A DNA stretch of 48,022 nt from Treponema sp. (GTDB lineage: Bacteria; Spirochaetota; Spirochaetia; Treponematales; Treponemataceae). The stretch spans positions 1 through 48,022 of the forward strand of contig JAKSTG010000023.1 of NCBI GenBank assembly GCA_024402695.1, in the 5' to 3' direction. Of this stretch, positions 15,514-23,280 are shown piece after piece (position 1 is the stretch's first letter; each line of letters starts with the position of its first letter). Position numbers and translations under genes: made by a program. The notes beneath the pieces are model-generated. The model made no database searches and was not told the origin of the DNA. It saw only the letters and a list, made by a program, of their open reading frames with translations.

Positions 15514-16494
15514 TTGAAACTTATCCGTAAGATACTTACTATTATACCAGCAATTTTCCTTTTCGGACAGTCACTGACAGCCCAGACTGCAACAGTTCCC
15601 GATTTCTCAAACGCTTCCGTATCAATCAAATATTATGACAGAACCATTTATTATCCGAACGAAACAGAATCAAACCCTGTAAATGTTCATATTACAATCA
15701 AAAACAACGGAGATGAAACTCTGCGCTTCAAACTGGCAGACGACAGAGCTTTCAGTGCCGATTTCAACGTATTTACTGTAAAGAACAACAAGCTTCCACA
15801 GACAGAAAAACTTGTTGAAAAACGTACAACAAACACAACAGTTTATTTCCGTGAAATCGCACTGGAAAAAGGCGAAGAATACTCTTTCGTTGAAAACCTT
15901 AAAGAATACGTTCAGATTACAGATGCTTCAGTTTACTACGTTGAACTCAGTTTCTATCCTGAACTTTATAAATCAAGATATCTTTCACTTAAGAGCAACA
16001 GACTTACTCTTGAAATCCACCCTTCAGTTTCTGCCACAGCCGCAGGATTCATTCCTGTAGAAAGACAGACACAGAAAATCATTCAACCTGAAGCAATCAG
16101 TCCTGACAAAGTTGTAGAACAGACAATCATCGCACGCCAGAAATCCCTTTGGGACCAGTACTTCCTTTATATGGATGTTCCTTCACTTATGCAGAGAAAT
16201 GCTTCTTTGAAGAGAAAATACATTTCTGTTTCTGCAGATGAAAGACTTAAGATGGAAGAAACTTACAAAAGCGATCTTATGGCATCAAGACTGGACAATG
16301 ACATTATTGCAGTTCCAGAAAAGTTCCAGATTGAACGAACTTCTTACACTCCAACAGAAGGAACTGTAACAGTAATTGAATGGTTCAAATATCCAAACTT
16401 CTACGAAAAGAAAAGCTATACATATAAAGTTCGCCAGCGCGAAGGCATCTGGCAGATCTATGATTACGTTGTAGTAAACCTTGGAACGGAATAA
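15514..16494 (+). CDS. Exported protein of unknown function (TTG start)
   Basis: A 326-residue exported protein. It has a signal peptide KLIRKILTIIPAIFLFGQSL with cleavage near TAQ/TA. The mature part has an Ig-like beta-rich region (SVSIKYYDRTIYYPNE, VHITIKNNGDETLRFKLAD), resembling BsuPI/DUF11-like extracellular folds that carry polar ends of strands. A C-terminal domain (about 225-326) contains ERTSYTPTEGTVTVIEWF and YEKKSYTYKVRQREGIWQIY. It is the first gene of a three-gene operon, and its stop codon touches the next ATG (TAAATG). Its partner genes encode a degenerate receiver and a membrane zinc ribbon, so an envelope-signalling role is possible but unproven. Confidence 0.8.
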   Translation: MKLIRKILTIIPAIFLFGQSLTAQTATVPDFSNASVSIKYYDRTIYYPNETESNPVNVHITIKNNGDETLRFKLADDRAFSADFNVFTVKNNKLPQTEKLVEKRTTNTTVYFREIALEKGEEYSFVENLKEYVQITDASVYYVELSFYPELYKSRYLSLKSNRLTLEIHPSVSATAAGFIPVERQTQKIIQPEAISPDKVVEQTIIARQKSLWDQYFLYMDVPSLMQRNASLKRKYISVSADERLKMEETYKSDLMASRLDNDIIAVPEKFQIERTSYTPTEGTVTVIEWFKYPNFYEKKSYTYKVRQREGIWQIYDYVVVNLGTE

Positions 16495-17220
16495 ATGAAA
16501 GCAATTATTATTTCAGATGAAGCAAATGTAATCTCGAAACTGGACAGCACTCTCATTGCTGCCGGTTTTGATACAATCATTTACAGATGGCTCCTTAAAG
16601 CATTGGACAATATCGAAGAAATTCGTCCTGATCTGGTAATTGTGAGCGCATCTGAATATCCACGCCACTGGAAAACTCTTACACAGTTTATTGCTTCAGG
16701 TATTGGTGGAGATAAGACAAAGGTTTTCCTTTTCACCTTGAACAGCCTCAGTGCTGAAGAAACTCAGAAAGCAGAAGCACTTGGAATTAAAGGATTCATT
16801 GAAGGAGTTGATGACAACAGCCTTGAAAACTTGAACAGTCTCCTTTCTTCCGTTTTCAATCTTGAAGCTCCCCTTCCAGCCCCAGTTCCATCTTATGATG
16901 AAGCCGAGGACGATGACCTTCCTACAGTAGAAGGACTTCAGGAAAGCCGCAAAATCGAATTTGATTCTGATTCTGTATCTCTTGTTTTTGCAAATCCAAA
17001 AACAGGTAAAATGATTACGGGTTCAGTTGTTTCTTACGAAAACAAAACAGCTCATTTCAAACCTGATTGTCCAGAAAAAACAGCAATGCTTTCTTCCGGT
17101 GATGTAATCGAAACACTCACATTTGAAATGGACAACAAAGTCTGCTCTTACAAAGCTGAAATCATCATGAACAATGATGCAATCCTTATGAAGCTGGAAG
17201 AAACACATGGCCAGGCTTAA
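16495..17220 (+). CDS. Degenerate receiver plus PilZ-like domain protein
   Basis: A 241-residue cytoplasmic protein. Residues 1-120 read as a response-regulator receiver (MKAIIISDEANVISKLDST, RPDLVIVSASEYP, LGIKGFIEG) with the acidic pair D-E at the first strand. The phosphorylated aspartate at the end of strand 3 is replaced by Ser-Ala-Ser, and the strand-5 lysine is not in place. It is thus a pseudo-receiver. After a Pro/acidic linker (APLPAPVPSYDEAEDDDLP), residues 150-238 look like a PilZ-type beta barrel (GSVVSYENKTAHFK, LTFEMDNKVCSYKAEI), but lack the RxxxR cyclic-di-GMP motif. It overlaps the next gene by 14 bases. I infer a protein-protein signalling adaptor role. Confidence 0.65.
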   Translation: MKAIIISDEANVISKLDSTLIAAGFDTIIYRWLLKALDNIEEIRPDLVIVSASEYPRHWKTLTQFIASGIGGDKTKVFLFTLNSLSAEETQKAEALGIKGFIEGVDDNSLENLNSLLSSVFNLEAPLPAPVPSYDEAEDDDLPTVEGLQESRKIEFDSDSVSLVFANPKTGKMITGSVVSYENKTAHFKPDCPEKTAMLSSGDVIETLTFEMDNKVCSYKAEIIMNNDAILMKLEETHGQA

Positions 17221-17587
17221 TGTAAAAAAAGCTAAATTCTATTGTGAGTCCTGCGGCTCAGAAGTTCCACAGAATGCAAAATTTTGTGGAACCTGCGGAA
17301 AGTTTTTCACCTTCACCCGCTGTCCACAGTGTCTTTACACAGGTGAAAGCAAGATCTTTACAAACGGGTGTCCAAAATGCGGATATGCCGTAAAACCTTT
17401 TGGAGGACTTCCTTCCCAGCACAATTCAGGTAGCAGCAGAAACAAAGGAAATCTTTGGGGAAACATCTTTGGCTCATCAAGAGCTCAGGCTGTAAGATCC
17501 GAAGATTCATCCCTTCCAATCTGGATTTATGTTGTGGTTATTACTGCACTTGTGGCAGTTGTTTTTGGATTTTACAGTTGCCTGTAG
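17207..17587 (+). CDS. Double zinc-ribbon protein with C-terminal membrane anchor
   Basis: A 126-residue protein. Two four-cysteine zinc ribbons are visible: C13/C16/C27/C30 (CESCGSEVPQNAKFCGTCG) and C39/C42/C55/C58 (CPQCLYTG, then CPKCGYA). A Ser/Gly/Asn-rich linker follows and then one hydrophobic segment (about 103-123, IWIYVVVITALVAVVFGFY). It would be a tail-anchored inner membrane protein with the ribbons in the cytoplasm. It is the last gene of the 15514 operon, starting inside the end of the preceding gene. Double zinc ribbons often mediate protein or nucleic-acid contacts; the target here is unknown. Confidence 0.75.
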   Translation: MARLNVKKAKFYCESCGSEVPQNAKFCGTCGKFFTFTRCPQCLYTGESKIFTNGCPKCGYAVKPFGGLPSQHNSGSSRNKGNLWGNIFGSSRAQAVRSEDSSLPIWIYVVVITALVAVVFGFYSCL

Positions 17588-17630
17588 TTGACTAAAAAAA
17601 GGCAATTTGATATATTAAATATATTCCAGC

Positions 17631-17714
17631 GCCCGGGTGGCGGAATTGGCAGACGCGCTAGGTTCAGGTCCTAGTGTTCGCAAGGACATAGGGGTTCAAG
17701 TCCCCTCTCGGGCA
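17631..17714 (+). tRNA. tRNA-Leu (anticodon CAG)
   Basis: An 84-base tRNA. The acceptor arms are GCCCGGG (17631-17637) and CTCGGGC ending at 17713, with discriminator A at 17714. The anticodon stem CTAGG/CCTAG encloses loop TTCAGGT, anticodon CAG, reading CUG. The long variable arm (TGTTC-gcaa-GGACA) is class II as expected for leucine. GGTTCAAG marks the T arm. The 3' CCA is not encoded. A terminator follows at once. Confidence 0.97.
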
Positions 17715-17715
17715 T

Positions 17716-17743
17716 AAGCTTTTGGTTTCCAAAAGCTTTTTTT
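17716..17743 (+). terminator. Intrinsic terminator after tRNA-Leu
   Basis: AAGCTTTTGG (17716-17725) pairs with CCAAAAGCTT (17729-17738) around TTT and is followed by a run of T. It terminates plus-strand transcription only, because no T-run follows on the other strand. Confidence 0.9.
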
Positions 17744-17787
17744 TATTTAACCCCCGCTAAATATAATTTTTCTCAAATATCCATGGA

Positions 17788-18144
17788 TTACTCCTGTTTA
17801 CAAAAACCTTCTGCCATCAGCATTTTCTTCTGTACTTCAGGACCGCCAAGTCCAAAATTCTTTCCCATGCTTCCGTTTGCATTCACTACTCTGTGGCAAG
17901 GTACTCTTCCAATTTCCATTTCACAAAACTTATTTTCTATTTCTGGATCGATTTCAAAATCTCCGGTGTAGCCACATTCCCTTGCAAGTTCCACAAAAGG
18001 AACCGGATTTTTATGCATGGTATTTCCTACAACACGGCACAGATTTTTATTCCCGACAGCCTCTGCCACCTGGCCGTAAGTCATTACCTGCCCTGCAGGA
18101 ATTCTAGAAACAATTCTGTAGATTTTAAGTTCAAGATCAGTCAT
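17788..18144 (-). CDS. MGMT-family alkylguanine-DNA methyltransferase domain protein
   Basis: A 118-residue protein with only the DNA-binding/active-site domain of O6-alkylguanine-DNA alkyltransferases. IPAGQVMTYGQVAEAVG is the helix-turn-helix start, RVVGNTMHKNP carries the arginine finger region, and VPCHRVV holds the acceptor cysteine. The cysteine is kept, unlike in the alkyltransferase-like (ATL) proteins where it is Trp. An insertion of about 25 residues (ELARECGYTGDFEIDPEIE) sits before the PCHR motif. It may repair alkylated DNA or work as an ATL-like sensor. It follows the pseudouridine synthase genes on the same strand after a 57-base gap. Confidence 0.85.
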   Translation of the reverse strand: MTDLELKIYRIVSRIPAGQVMTYGQVAEAVGNKNLCRVVGNTMHKNPVPFVELARECGYTGDFEIDPEIENKFCEMEIGRVPCHRVVNANGSMGKNFGLGGPEVQKKMLMAEGFCKQE

Positions 18145-18201
18145 AGATTATTCTCCACTTGGAATCTGATTGTTCGACAATTTATTTTCCCTATAATACG
18201 C

Positions 18202-18966
18202 TTATAAACTGAAGTTGATTTTTTCTTTTGTGAAAGGATGAATAAACTCAAAACTGAAGGCTTCAAATAAAATGTCTTCAGTAATATTTTTTTCTTTATT
18301 GTAAGGGTTATACAAAGGATCATTTATAACAGGAAGTCCTGACCAGGCAAGATGACACCTTACCTGATGTCTGTAGCCTTTGGAAATTGTACATACAACA
18401 GAAGCCATTTCCCTTTGTTTTGAAAGAATTTGTATTTTTGTTTCATATTCAACTTTATTTTTTAGTTTTTTTAAAGCAGAAAACCCGGAATTTTCCGTTA
18501 CAGGCCGGACTTCTTTCAAACCTTCCCCATATCCACGAAAAAAGGATTTTGCATATACAATGTCATTACATTTCAAAAGATCAGAAGATTTATTAAGGTT
18601 TTTAGGAAACCCTGGAAGAACCTGGTTTGTATCTGGAATAACATTACATTGAGCTCTGTATGATTTTATAAAACCATTTTCTTTTTGAATCTCAAGAATT
18701 CCGTCATAAAAAGCCTGATCAGTTGCAATTAGAATAAGGCCGCTTGTTACTGTATCAAGACGATGGACAAGTCCTTTCTCGATTTCTTTACGACCTTTTA
18801 CAGAATTTATTTCAGGAAATAAAAGAGAAGCTTCGTAAAGGGCATTATTCTTTTCATTTTCTAAAAGAGGTGCTGATGGAAGGTTGTGAGGTTTATAAAT
18901 AACCACAAAAGGATTTTCTTTTGTAGGTGAAAAAATGACACGGATACGATTTTCAGATTCAGCCAT
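18202..18966 (-). CDS. RluA-family pseudouridine synthase (no S4 domain)
   Basis: A 254-residue synthase converting uridine to pseudouridine in rRNA or tRNA. The catalytic aspartate is in VHRLDTVTSGLILIA at about residue 70. GYRHQVRCHLAWSGLPVIND is the family's closing motif (normally GRxHQIRxHL). It has no N-terminal S4 RNA-binding domain, unlike its neighbour. The Arg in the HQVR motif is preserved. It begins 4 bases after the stop of the RluD-like gene, so the two paralogues are probably cotranscribed. RNA target unknown. Confidence 0.88.
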   Translation of the reverse strand: MAESENRIRVIFSPTKENPFVVIYKPHNLPSAPLLENEKNNALYEASLLFPEINSVKGRKEIEKGLVHRLDTVTSGLILIATDQAFYDGILEIQKENGFIKSYRAQCNVIPDTNQVLPGFPKNLNKSSDLLKCNDIVYAKSFFRGYGEGLKEVRPVTENSGFSALKKLKNKVEYETKIQILSKQREMASVVCTISKGYRHQVRCHLAWSGLPVINDPLYNPYNKEKNITEDILFEAFSFEFIHPFTKEKINFSL

Positions 18967-18970
18967 TACT

Positions 18971-19933
18971 CTACCTTTTCCCGTAAATCTTCTTCAATTT
19001 TTTTTCAACTTCAAGGAATCGTTCTGGAGTTTTTGTTCTGAAAGAAGTAAGTTCTTTCTGACCTGGCAATCGGATTTTCATTTTATATGAATGAAGCATA
19101 AGGGTGGCTTTAGGAAACTTCTTATCGGGGCTATTATAAATAACATCGCCAAGAATAGGACAGTTTAAATATCTCATGTGAACACGAATCTGATGGGTTC
19201 GACCAGTTTTAATCCTTACACGAACAAGAGAATAATTTCCATAAGTTGAAATCACATGATAGATACTGACCGCAGTCTTTCCTTCTGAAGTTCCTGTAAC
19301 TGCCTTAAATTTCTTTCTGTTTTTTGGATCACGGATAATCTGAGTTTTAATAACCCCGGCATTTTCTTTTGGCTTACCGCAAACAATACAGATATATTCT
19401 TTCTGCATTGAGCGTTTGTCCATAAACTGATTATGAAGCCATTCTTCAGCTTCAGGATTTTTTGCTGTAATAATTAATCCTGATGTATCCTTATCAAGAC
19501 GATGAACAATTCCAGGACGTCTTCTCTGGAGAATATCTTTTGTATCTCCCGTTTTTATCTGGTCTACAGATTCCCGTCCCCAATGATACAGAAGCGCATT
19601 TACAAGAGTACCGTTCCAGTTGCCACAGGCAGGATGAGTTACCATTCCCTGAGCTTTACTGACAACTGTAACATCTTCATCTTCATAAACAATTTCAAGT
19701 GGAATGTCTTCAGGATCAATATTGTCTGGAATGTTATCTTCCCACTCTATGTTGATCTGGTCTTTTGCTTTTACTTTCTGGGAAAGCTTTCCCTTTTTAC
19801 CGTTTACAAGAATTTCATTTACACCGCTTTTCAGCTTGGACCGATTCAATCCGTCAGGAAGAGAAGATACATATTTATCAAGTCTTTCAGTTCCGGAAAA
19901 ATTATCCGGAACCACAAAATTGAAGAACGGCAT
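18971..19933 (-). CDS. RluD-type pseudouridine synthase with S4 domain
   Basis: A 320-residue RluA/RluD-family enzyme. The S4 domain at about residues 15-75 (RLDKYVSSLPDGLNRSKLK) binds RNA. The catalytic core has IVHRLDKDTSGLIITAK (Asp at about residue 146) and KTGRTHQIRVHMRYLNCPI. RluD-type enzymes modify helix 69 of 23S rRNA near the decoding bridge, but the exact site here is inferred only from the family. The ATG follows directly on the stop of the upstream exported protein frame (TAAATG), indicating coupling. Confidence 0.9.
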   Translation of the reverse strand: MPFFNFVVPDNFSGTERLDKYVSSLPDGLNRSKLKSGVNEILVNGKKGKLSQKVKAKDQINIEWEDNIPDNIDPEDIPLEIVYEDEDVTVVSKAQGMVTHPACGNWNGTLVNALLYHWGRESVDQIKTGDTKDILQRRRPGIVHRLDKDTSGLIITAKNPEAEEWLHNQFMDKRSMQKEYICIVCGKPKENAGVIKTQIIRDPKNRKKFKAVTGTSEGKTAVSIYHVISTYGNYSLVRVRIKTGRTHQIRVHMRYLNCPILGDVIYNSPDKKFPKATLMLHSYKMKIRLPGQKELTSFRTKTPERFLEVEKKLKKIYGKR

Positions 19934-20410
19934 TTACTCTCCACCCGGAAGATCAATTCTATAGGCTTCAGGATCTTCACTTACAGGAGTAACCGGTTCA
20001 ATTAAAATATCCCTTGAATTGAAAATCTCTTTTCGTTTATTTTCGGACTTTCTTTTTACAAGACGCACAATCAGATCTGTAAGACCAACTCCAACACTGA
20101 CACCAAGAGAAGCCAGAACAAGATTCTTCTGTTCAGTTGTAGAAAACTTATTTGAACTTGCAAAAGGAGTTGGACTTCTTCCCGAAAAACCGTTTAACGC
20201 CCAGGTGGTTCCAGAATAAACAAGAGTAGCATCCATCATTACAAAAGGAAGAGCACCAAGAGTAACTATTTCGAAGCGACGGAAATCCTGAAGAGACTGC
20301 GGGATTTCTTCCTGATTATATTTTTCAGGACTGTTGTCGGCACAAAATGCAGCGGAAGAAAAAACTGAGAAAAGCACTAAGAATGAAATAATAGTTCTGT
20401 AAGATTTCAT
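19934..20410 (-). CDS. Small exported protein of unknown function
   Basis: A 158-residue protein. It has a signal peptide MKSYRTIISFLVLFSVFSSA with cleavage near AFCADN. One or two further hydrophobic stretches occur (VTLGALPFVMMDATLVYSG, VLASLGVSVGVGLTDLIV), followed by a basic stretch RLVKRKSENKRKEIF, so the mature protein is probably membrane-bound. No known domain is recognised. Its start overlaps the yggS stop (ATGA) and its stop touches the RluD-type start. Confidence 0.75.
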   Translation of the reverse strand: MKSYRTIISFLVLFSVFSSAAFCADNSPEKYNQEEIPQSLQDFRRFEIVTLGALPFVMMDATLVYSGTTWALNGFSGRSPTPFASSNKFSTTEQKNLVLASLGVSVGVGLTDLIVRLVKRKSENKRKEIFNSRDILIEPVTPVSEDPEAYRIDLPGGE

Positions 20411-21129
20411 CAGTATTGTCTCTCCCCGAAAATAGCTGTTCCTACACGAACCATTGTGGAACCTTCTTCAATCGCAATCTCATAATCTCCACTCATCCCC
20501 ATGGAAAGTTCAGAAAGGTCAAACTGAGGAAAAGAGGACTGAAGTTCATCACGTACAGTTCTTAAGGTCACAAAAGACTTTCTTACTAGAGCTTCGTCTT
20601 CTGTAAAAGGTGCCATGGTCATAAAACCTTTGGGAACCACATGAGGGGCATTTCCTTCAGCAATATAATTCAAGGCATCTACAATTTCTTCTTTTGAGGA
20701 AAAACCGCTTTTACTTTCTTCTCCAGTGTGAAGTTCAAAAAAGATGTTTATTACACGGTTGATTTTTGAAGCCTGTTTTTCAATCTCTTTAATAAGATCT
20801 AGACGATCTACACTCTGAATAGTATCTGCAATCTTTACAGCGGCTTTTACTTTGTTGGTCTGAAGCTGCCCGATAATATGAAGTTTCACTTCCGGATACT
20901 TTTCAAAAACCTCCGGAAATTTTCCAGAAGCTTCCTGAACCCGGTTTTCTCCAAAGAGAGTCTGCCCCCAGGAAGCAGCCGCAAAAACAGAATCAACAGG
21001 ATGAAATTTACTTACTGCAAGAAGGCGAACACTTCCTTCTTTGCGTCCGGCATTTCTTTCGGCTTCATGGATTTTTTCAGAGACTAAATCAAGATTTTTA
21101 GAAATACAAAACTTTTCTTCCACTTCCAA
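20410..21129 (-). CDS. yggS: YggS/PLPBP pyridoxal-phosphate homeostasis protein
   Basis: A 239-residue TIM-barrel PLP-binding protein. The PLP lysine is in RLLAVSKFHPVDSV at about residue 41. Family signatures FGENRVQEASGKF, LHIIGQLQTNKVK and LSMGMSGDYEIAIEEGSTMVR (phosphate-binding end) are all present. The family keeps cellular PLP and amino-acid pools balanced and has no known enzyme reaction. It sits in a housekeeping run after rsmA (9 bases) and overlaps the next gene by one base in ATGA. Confidence 0.93.
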   Translation of the reverse strand: MEVEEKFCISKNLDLVSEKIHEAERNAGRKEGSVRLLAVSKFHPVDSVFAAASWGQTLFGENRVQEASGKFPEVFEKYPEVKLHIIGQLQTNKVKAAVKIADTIQSVDRLDLIKEIEKQASKINRVINIFFELHTGEESKSGFSSKEEIVDALNYIAEGNAPHVVPKGFMTMAPFTEDEALVRKSFVTLRTVRDELQSSFPQFDLSELSMGMSGDYEIAIEEGSTMVRVGTAIFGERQY

Positions 21130-21138
21130 CCTGCAATA

Positions 21139-22011
21139 CTAGTTCATTTCATCAAGAATATCGGACAGATGAAGCATCTCGTCTATTGTTAAAACTTCGG
21201 CACGTTTCATAGGATCAATGCCAGCCTTGGTAAGAGCCTCAAGAGTCTTTTCGTTGTTTTTAAGAAAAAGAGAAAGGTTGTTTCTGACTGTTTTTCTTCT
21301 TGAAGAGAAAAGTGCTCTCTGCATCTTTATGAAAAGAGATGGATTTTTACATCTTGGGAAATCTTCTTTTTTTGTGAAAAGGACGGCTCTGGAGTCAACG
21401 TTTGGTTTTGGCCAGAAATTACCGCCTGCCAAATCCACCACGTTTTTAATGTCGTAAGCCCAGTTACAAAGAACACTCAAGGAAGAGTAATCTTCGCTTC
21501 CCGGTTTAGCAGCCATACGAACCGCAACTTCTTTCTGAACAGTGAAAACACACTTATCAAAGCGGATGTTGTTTTCGATTGTGTCTGCAACGATGGAAGC
21601 CGCAACATTGTAAGGAAGGTTACCGAAGAATCTGTCAGGAAGTTTTCCCCCTTCTTCCTGAACCCGCTTAAGTTCTTTCTGCCAGGTCTTAAGAACATCT
21701 CCTTCAACAAGATTGAAAGTATCTTCGAAATCTTCACTGAAGAAATCACGGACAAGAGCCGCAAAGCCACGGTCTATTTCAAATACTGTAAGTTTAGCAC
21801 CGCGTTCAAGAATATCACTTGTCATACAACCAAGGCCAGGACCTACTTCCCAGACATAGGTGTCAGGAGAAACATCAAGAGCATCAACAAGTTTTTTTCT
21901 GGCATCACCGTTTACAAGAAAATTCTGTCCGAATTTTTTCTGCATAGAAAGGCCACGTTCTTCAAGAAAAGTTTTCAAAGCCTGTGGTGAATTATAATCA
22001 GGGTGCTGCAT
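21139..22011 (-). CDS. rsmA: 16S rRNA dimethyladenosine transferase RsmA (KsgA)
   Basis: RsmA dimethylates the two adjacent adenosines in the 3' terminal loop of 16S rRNA. The 290-residue protein has KKFGQNFLVNGDARKKLV, the SAM site EVGPGLGCMTSDIL, the acidic residue in FEIDRG, and the catalytic GNLPYNVAASIVADTI. The C-terminal helical domain ends MLHLSDILDE. It lies six bases after the ComEC stop, in a long minus-strand run. Confidence 0.95.
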   Translation of the reverse strand: MQHPDYNSPQALKTFLEERGLSMQKKFGQNFLVNGDARKKLVDALDVSPDTYVWEVGPGLGCMTSDILERGAKLTVFEIDRGFAALVRDFFSEDFEDTFNLVEGDVLKTWQKELKRVQEEGGKLPDRFFGNLPYNVAASIVADTIENNIRFDKCVFTVQKEVAVRMAAKPGSEDYSSLSVLCNWAYDIKNVVDLAGGNFWPKPNVDSRAVLFTKKEDFPRCKNPSLFIKMQRALFSSRRKTVRNNLSLFLKNNEKTLEALTKAGIDPMKRAEVLTIDEMLHLSDILDEMN

Positions 22012-22017
22012 ATATCC

Positions 22018-23280
22018 TCAAAAATCAAAAGATAAAGGCGGGATTCTAGAAAAACCACCCACCAAATTAACTATTAAATTATACTGTATCTTCATAAAAA
22101 ATTCACCTGCAGACACAAGACCTGGAATCATTAGCCCCAGAATGATAAATACAAGCCCTGAATAAATGAACAAAGTGACTAAGGGAGAAACAAATACAGA
22201 ACTTACAATTCCAATTGGCGTAACCATTTTAAAAAGCCCTGCAGAAACCGGCATAGTTACAAGCTGAGCGCCCGTCGAAGCCGCTAAGGCGGACGCAATC
22301 TTTCCAGGCATTACAAACGAAAGTACTTTCCTGAAAAACTCACCGAAAATCAGAATGCCTGCAAGGGCGCCGTAAGAAAGAATAAATCCTGTATTCATAA
22401 GATCATCAGGAAAAATCAAAGATTGAACGAAAAAAGAAAAAGAAAGAACCGTAAGCATATCAGATTTCTCAACAGAAATGATTCTCTGAAACAAGGTTAC
22501 AGATACACAAATAAATGCCCTTAAAAGAGATGGAGAAACCCCCGCAAACCAGACAAAAAGACTTATAGCAGCAAGCTGCAGAATAAGGGCAATTTTTTTT
22601 CGTCCTATCCTTTCGCCAAGGAACAATGCAATCCCGGAAAACAGAGAAAGATGCATTCCCGAAAGGGCCAGAACATGGGAAAGTCCTGCGTTACGGAAAC
22701 TTGAAGACACTTCAGGATTTGTATATTCCCGTGAACCTGAGAGTAACGCAAGTAGAAGGCCTCCCGCTTCGCCCCATGAAAACAACATACGTTTGAATTT
22801 CAACCTTCCTTTTGCTCGTATCCATCTGACAAAACCGAAACCGGTTTTATCAAAATCAGAATGTAAAACCTCTTCAACAAAGAAAAGGTTTCCTGAAAAA
22901 GAGCCTTTTATCTTTACCTTAGAACCTGTTTCAATAAATATTTTCTTGTCTGATTCAGAATAAAGCTTTCCCGGAAAAAAGGATTCGATATATTTTGACG
23001 GAAAAAAAACCTTAACAGTACCAAAAGAAGTTGAATCAGCTTTTTTGCCTTTGGAACAATAAACATTTAAAGAGGCAGAATAATAATTTCCTTTTGAAGT
23101 TTTTGCCGGAGATGAGGAAATAAGACCTTCAAGTTCAGATATTTCACATAATGGCAAAACAGAAACAAACTGATTCTTCACAGGGACTTTTCCAAGCCCT
23201 GCAAAAGAATAAACAGTAACAAGAGAAATTAAAACTGAAAGTATTAGTGGATTTGAAAACCTTTTCTTTAAATCTACCAT
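22018..23280 (-). CDS. comEC: ComEC/Rec2-type competence membrane protein, core only
   Basis: A 420-residue protein with an N-terminal membrane segment, a soluble OB-like part (about 35-150) and the multi-pass ComEC core starting around residue 180. The signature LSHVLALSGMHLSLFSG is clear, followed by FVWFAGVSPSLLRAF. ComEC forms the inner-membrane channel for single-stranded DNA uptake. Full-length proteins (about 700-800 residues) carry a C-terminal metallo-beta-lactamase nuclease domain. Here the protein ends right after the last helices, so that domain is missing. It overlaps the upstream HEAT gene by seven bases. Confidence 0.88.
   Translation of the reverse strand: MVDLKKRFSNPLILSVLISLVTVYSFAGLGKVPVKNQFVSVLPLCEISELEGLISSSPAKTSKGNYYSASLNVYCSKGKKADSTSFGTVKVFFPSKYIESFFPGKLYSESDKKIFIETGSKVKIKGSFSGNLFFVEEVLHSDFDKTGFGFVRWIRAKGRLKFKRMLFSWGEAGGLLLALLSGSREYTNPEVSSSFRNAGLSHVLALSGMHLSLFSGIALFLGERIGRKKIALILQLAAISLFVWFAGVSPSLLRAFICVSVTLFQRIISVEKSDMLTVLSFSFFVQSLIFPDDLMNTGFILSYGALAGILIFGEFFRKVLSFVMPGKIASALAASTGAQLVTMPVSAGLFKMVTPIGIVSSVFVSPLVTLFIYSGLVFIILGLMIPGLVSAGEFFMKIQYNLIVNLVGGFSRIPPLSFDF

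Noticed and set aside
19502..20005. Plus-strand open frame opposite the RluD-type gene
   Set aside because: Antisense to the S4 and catalytic domains, with no independent evidence.
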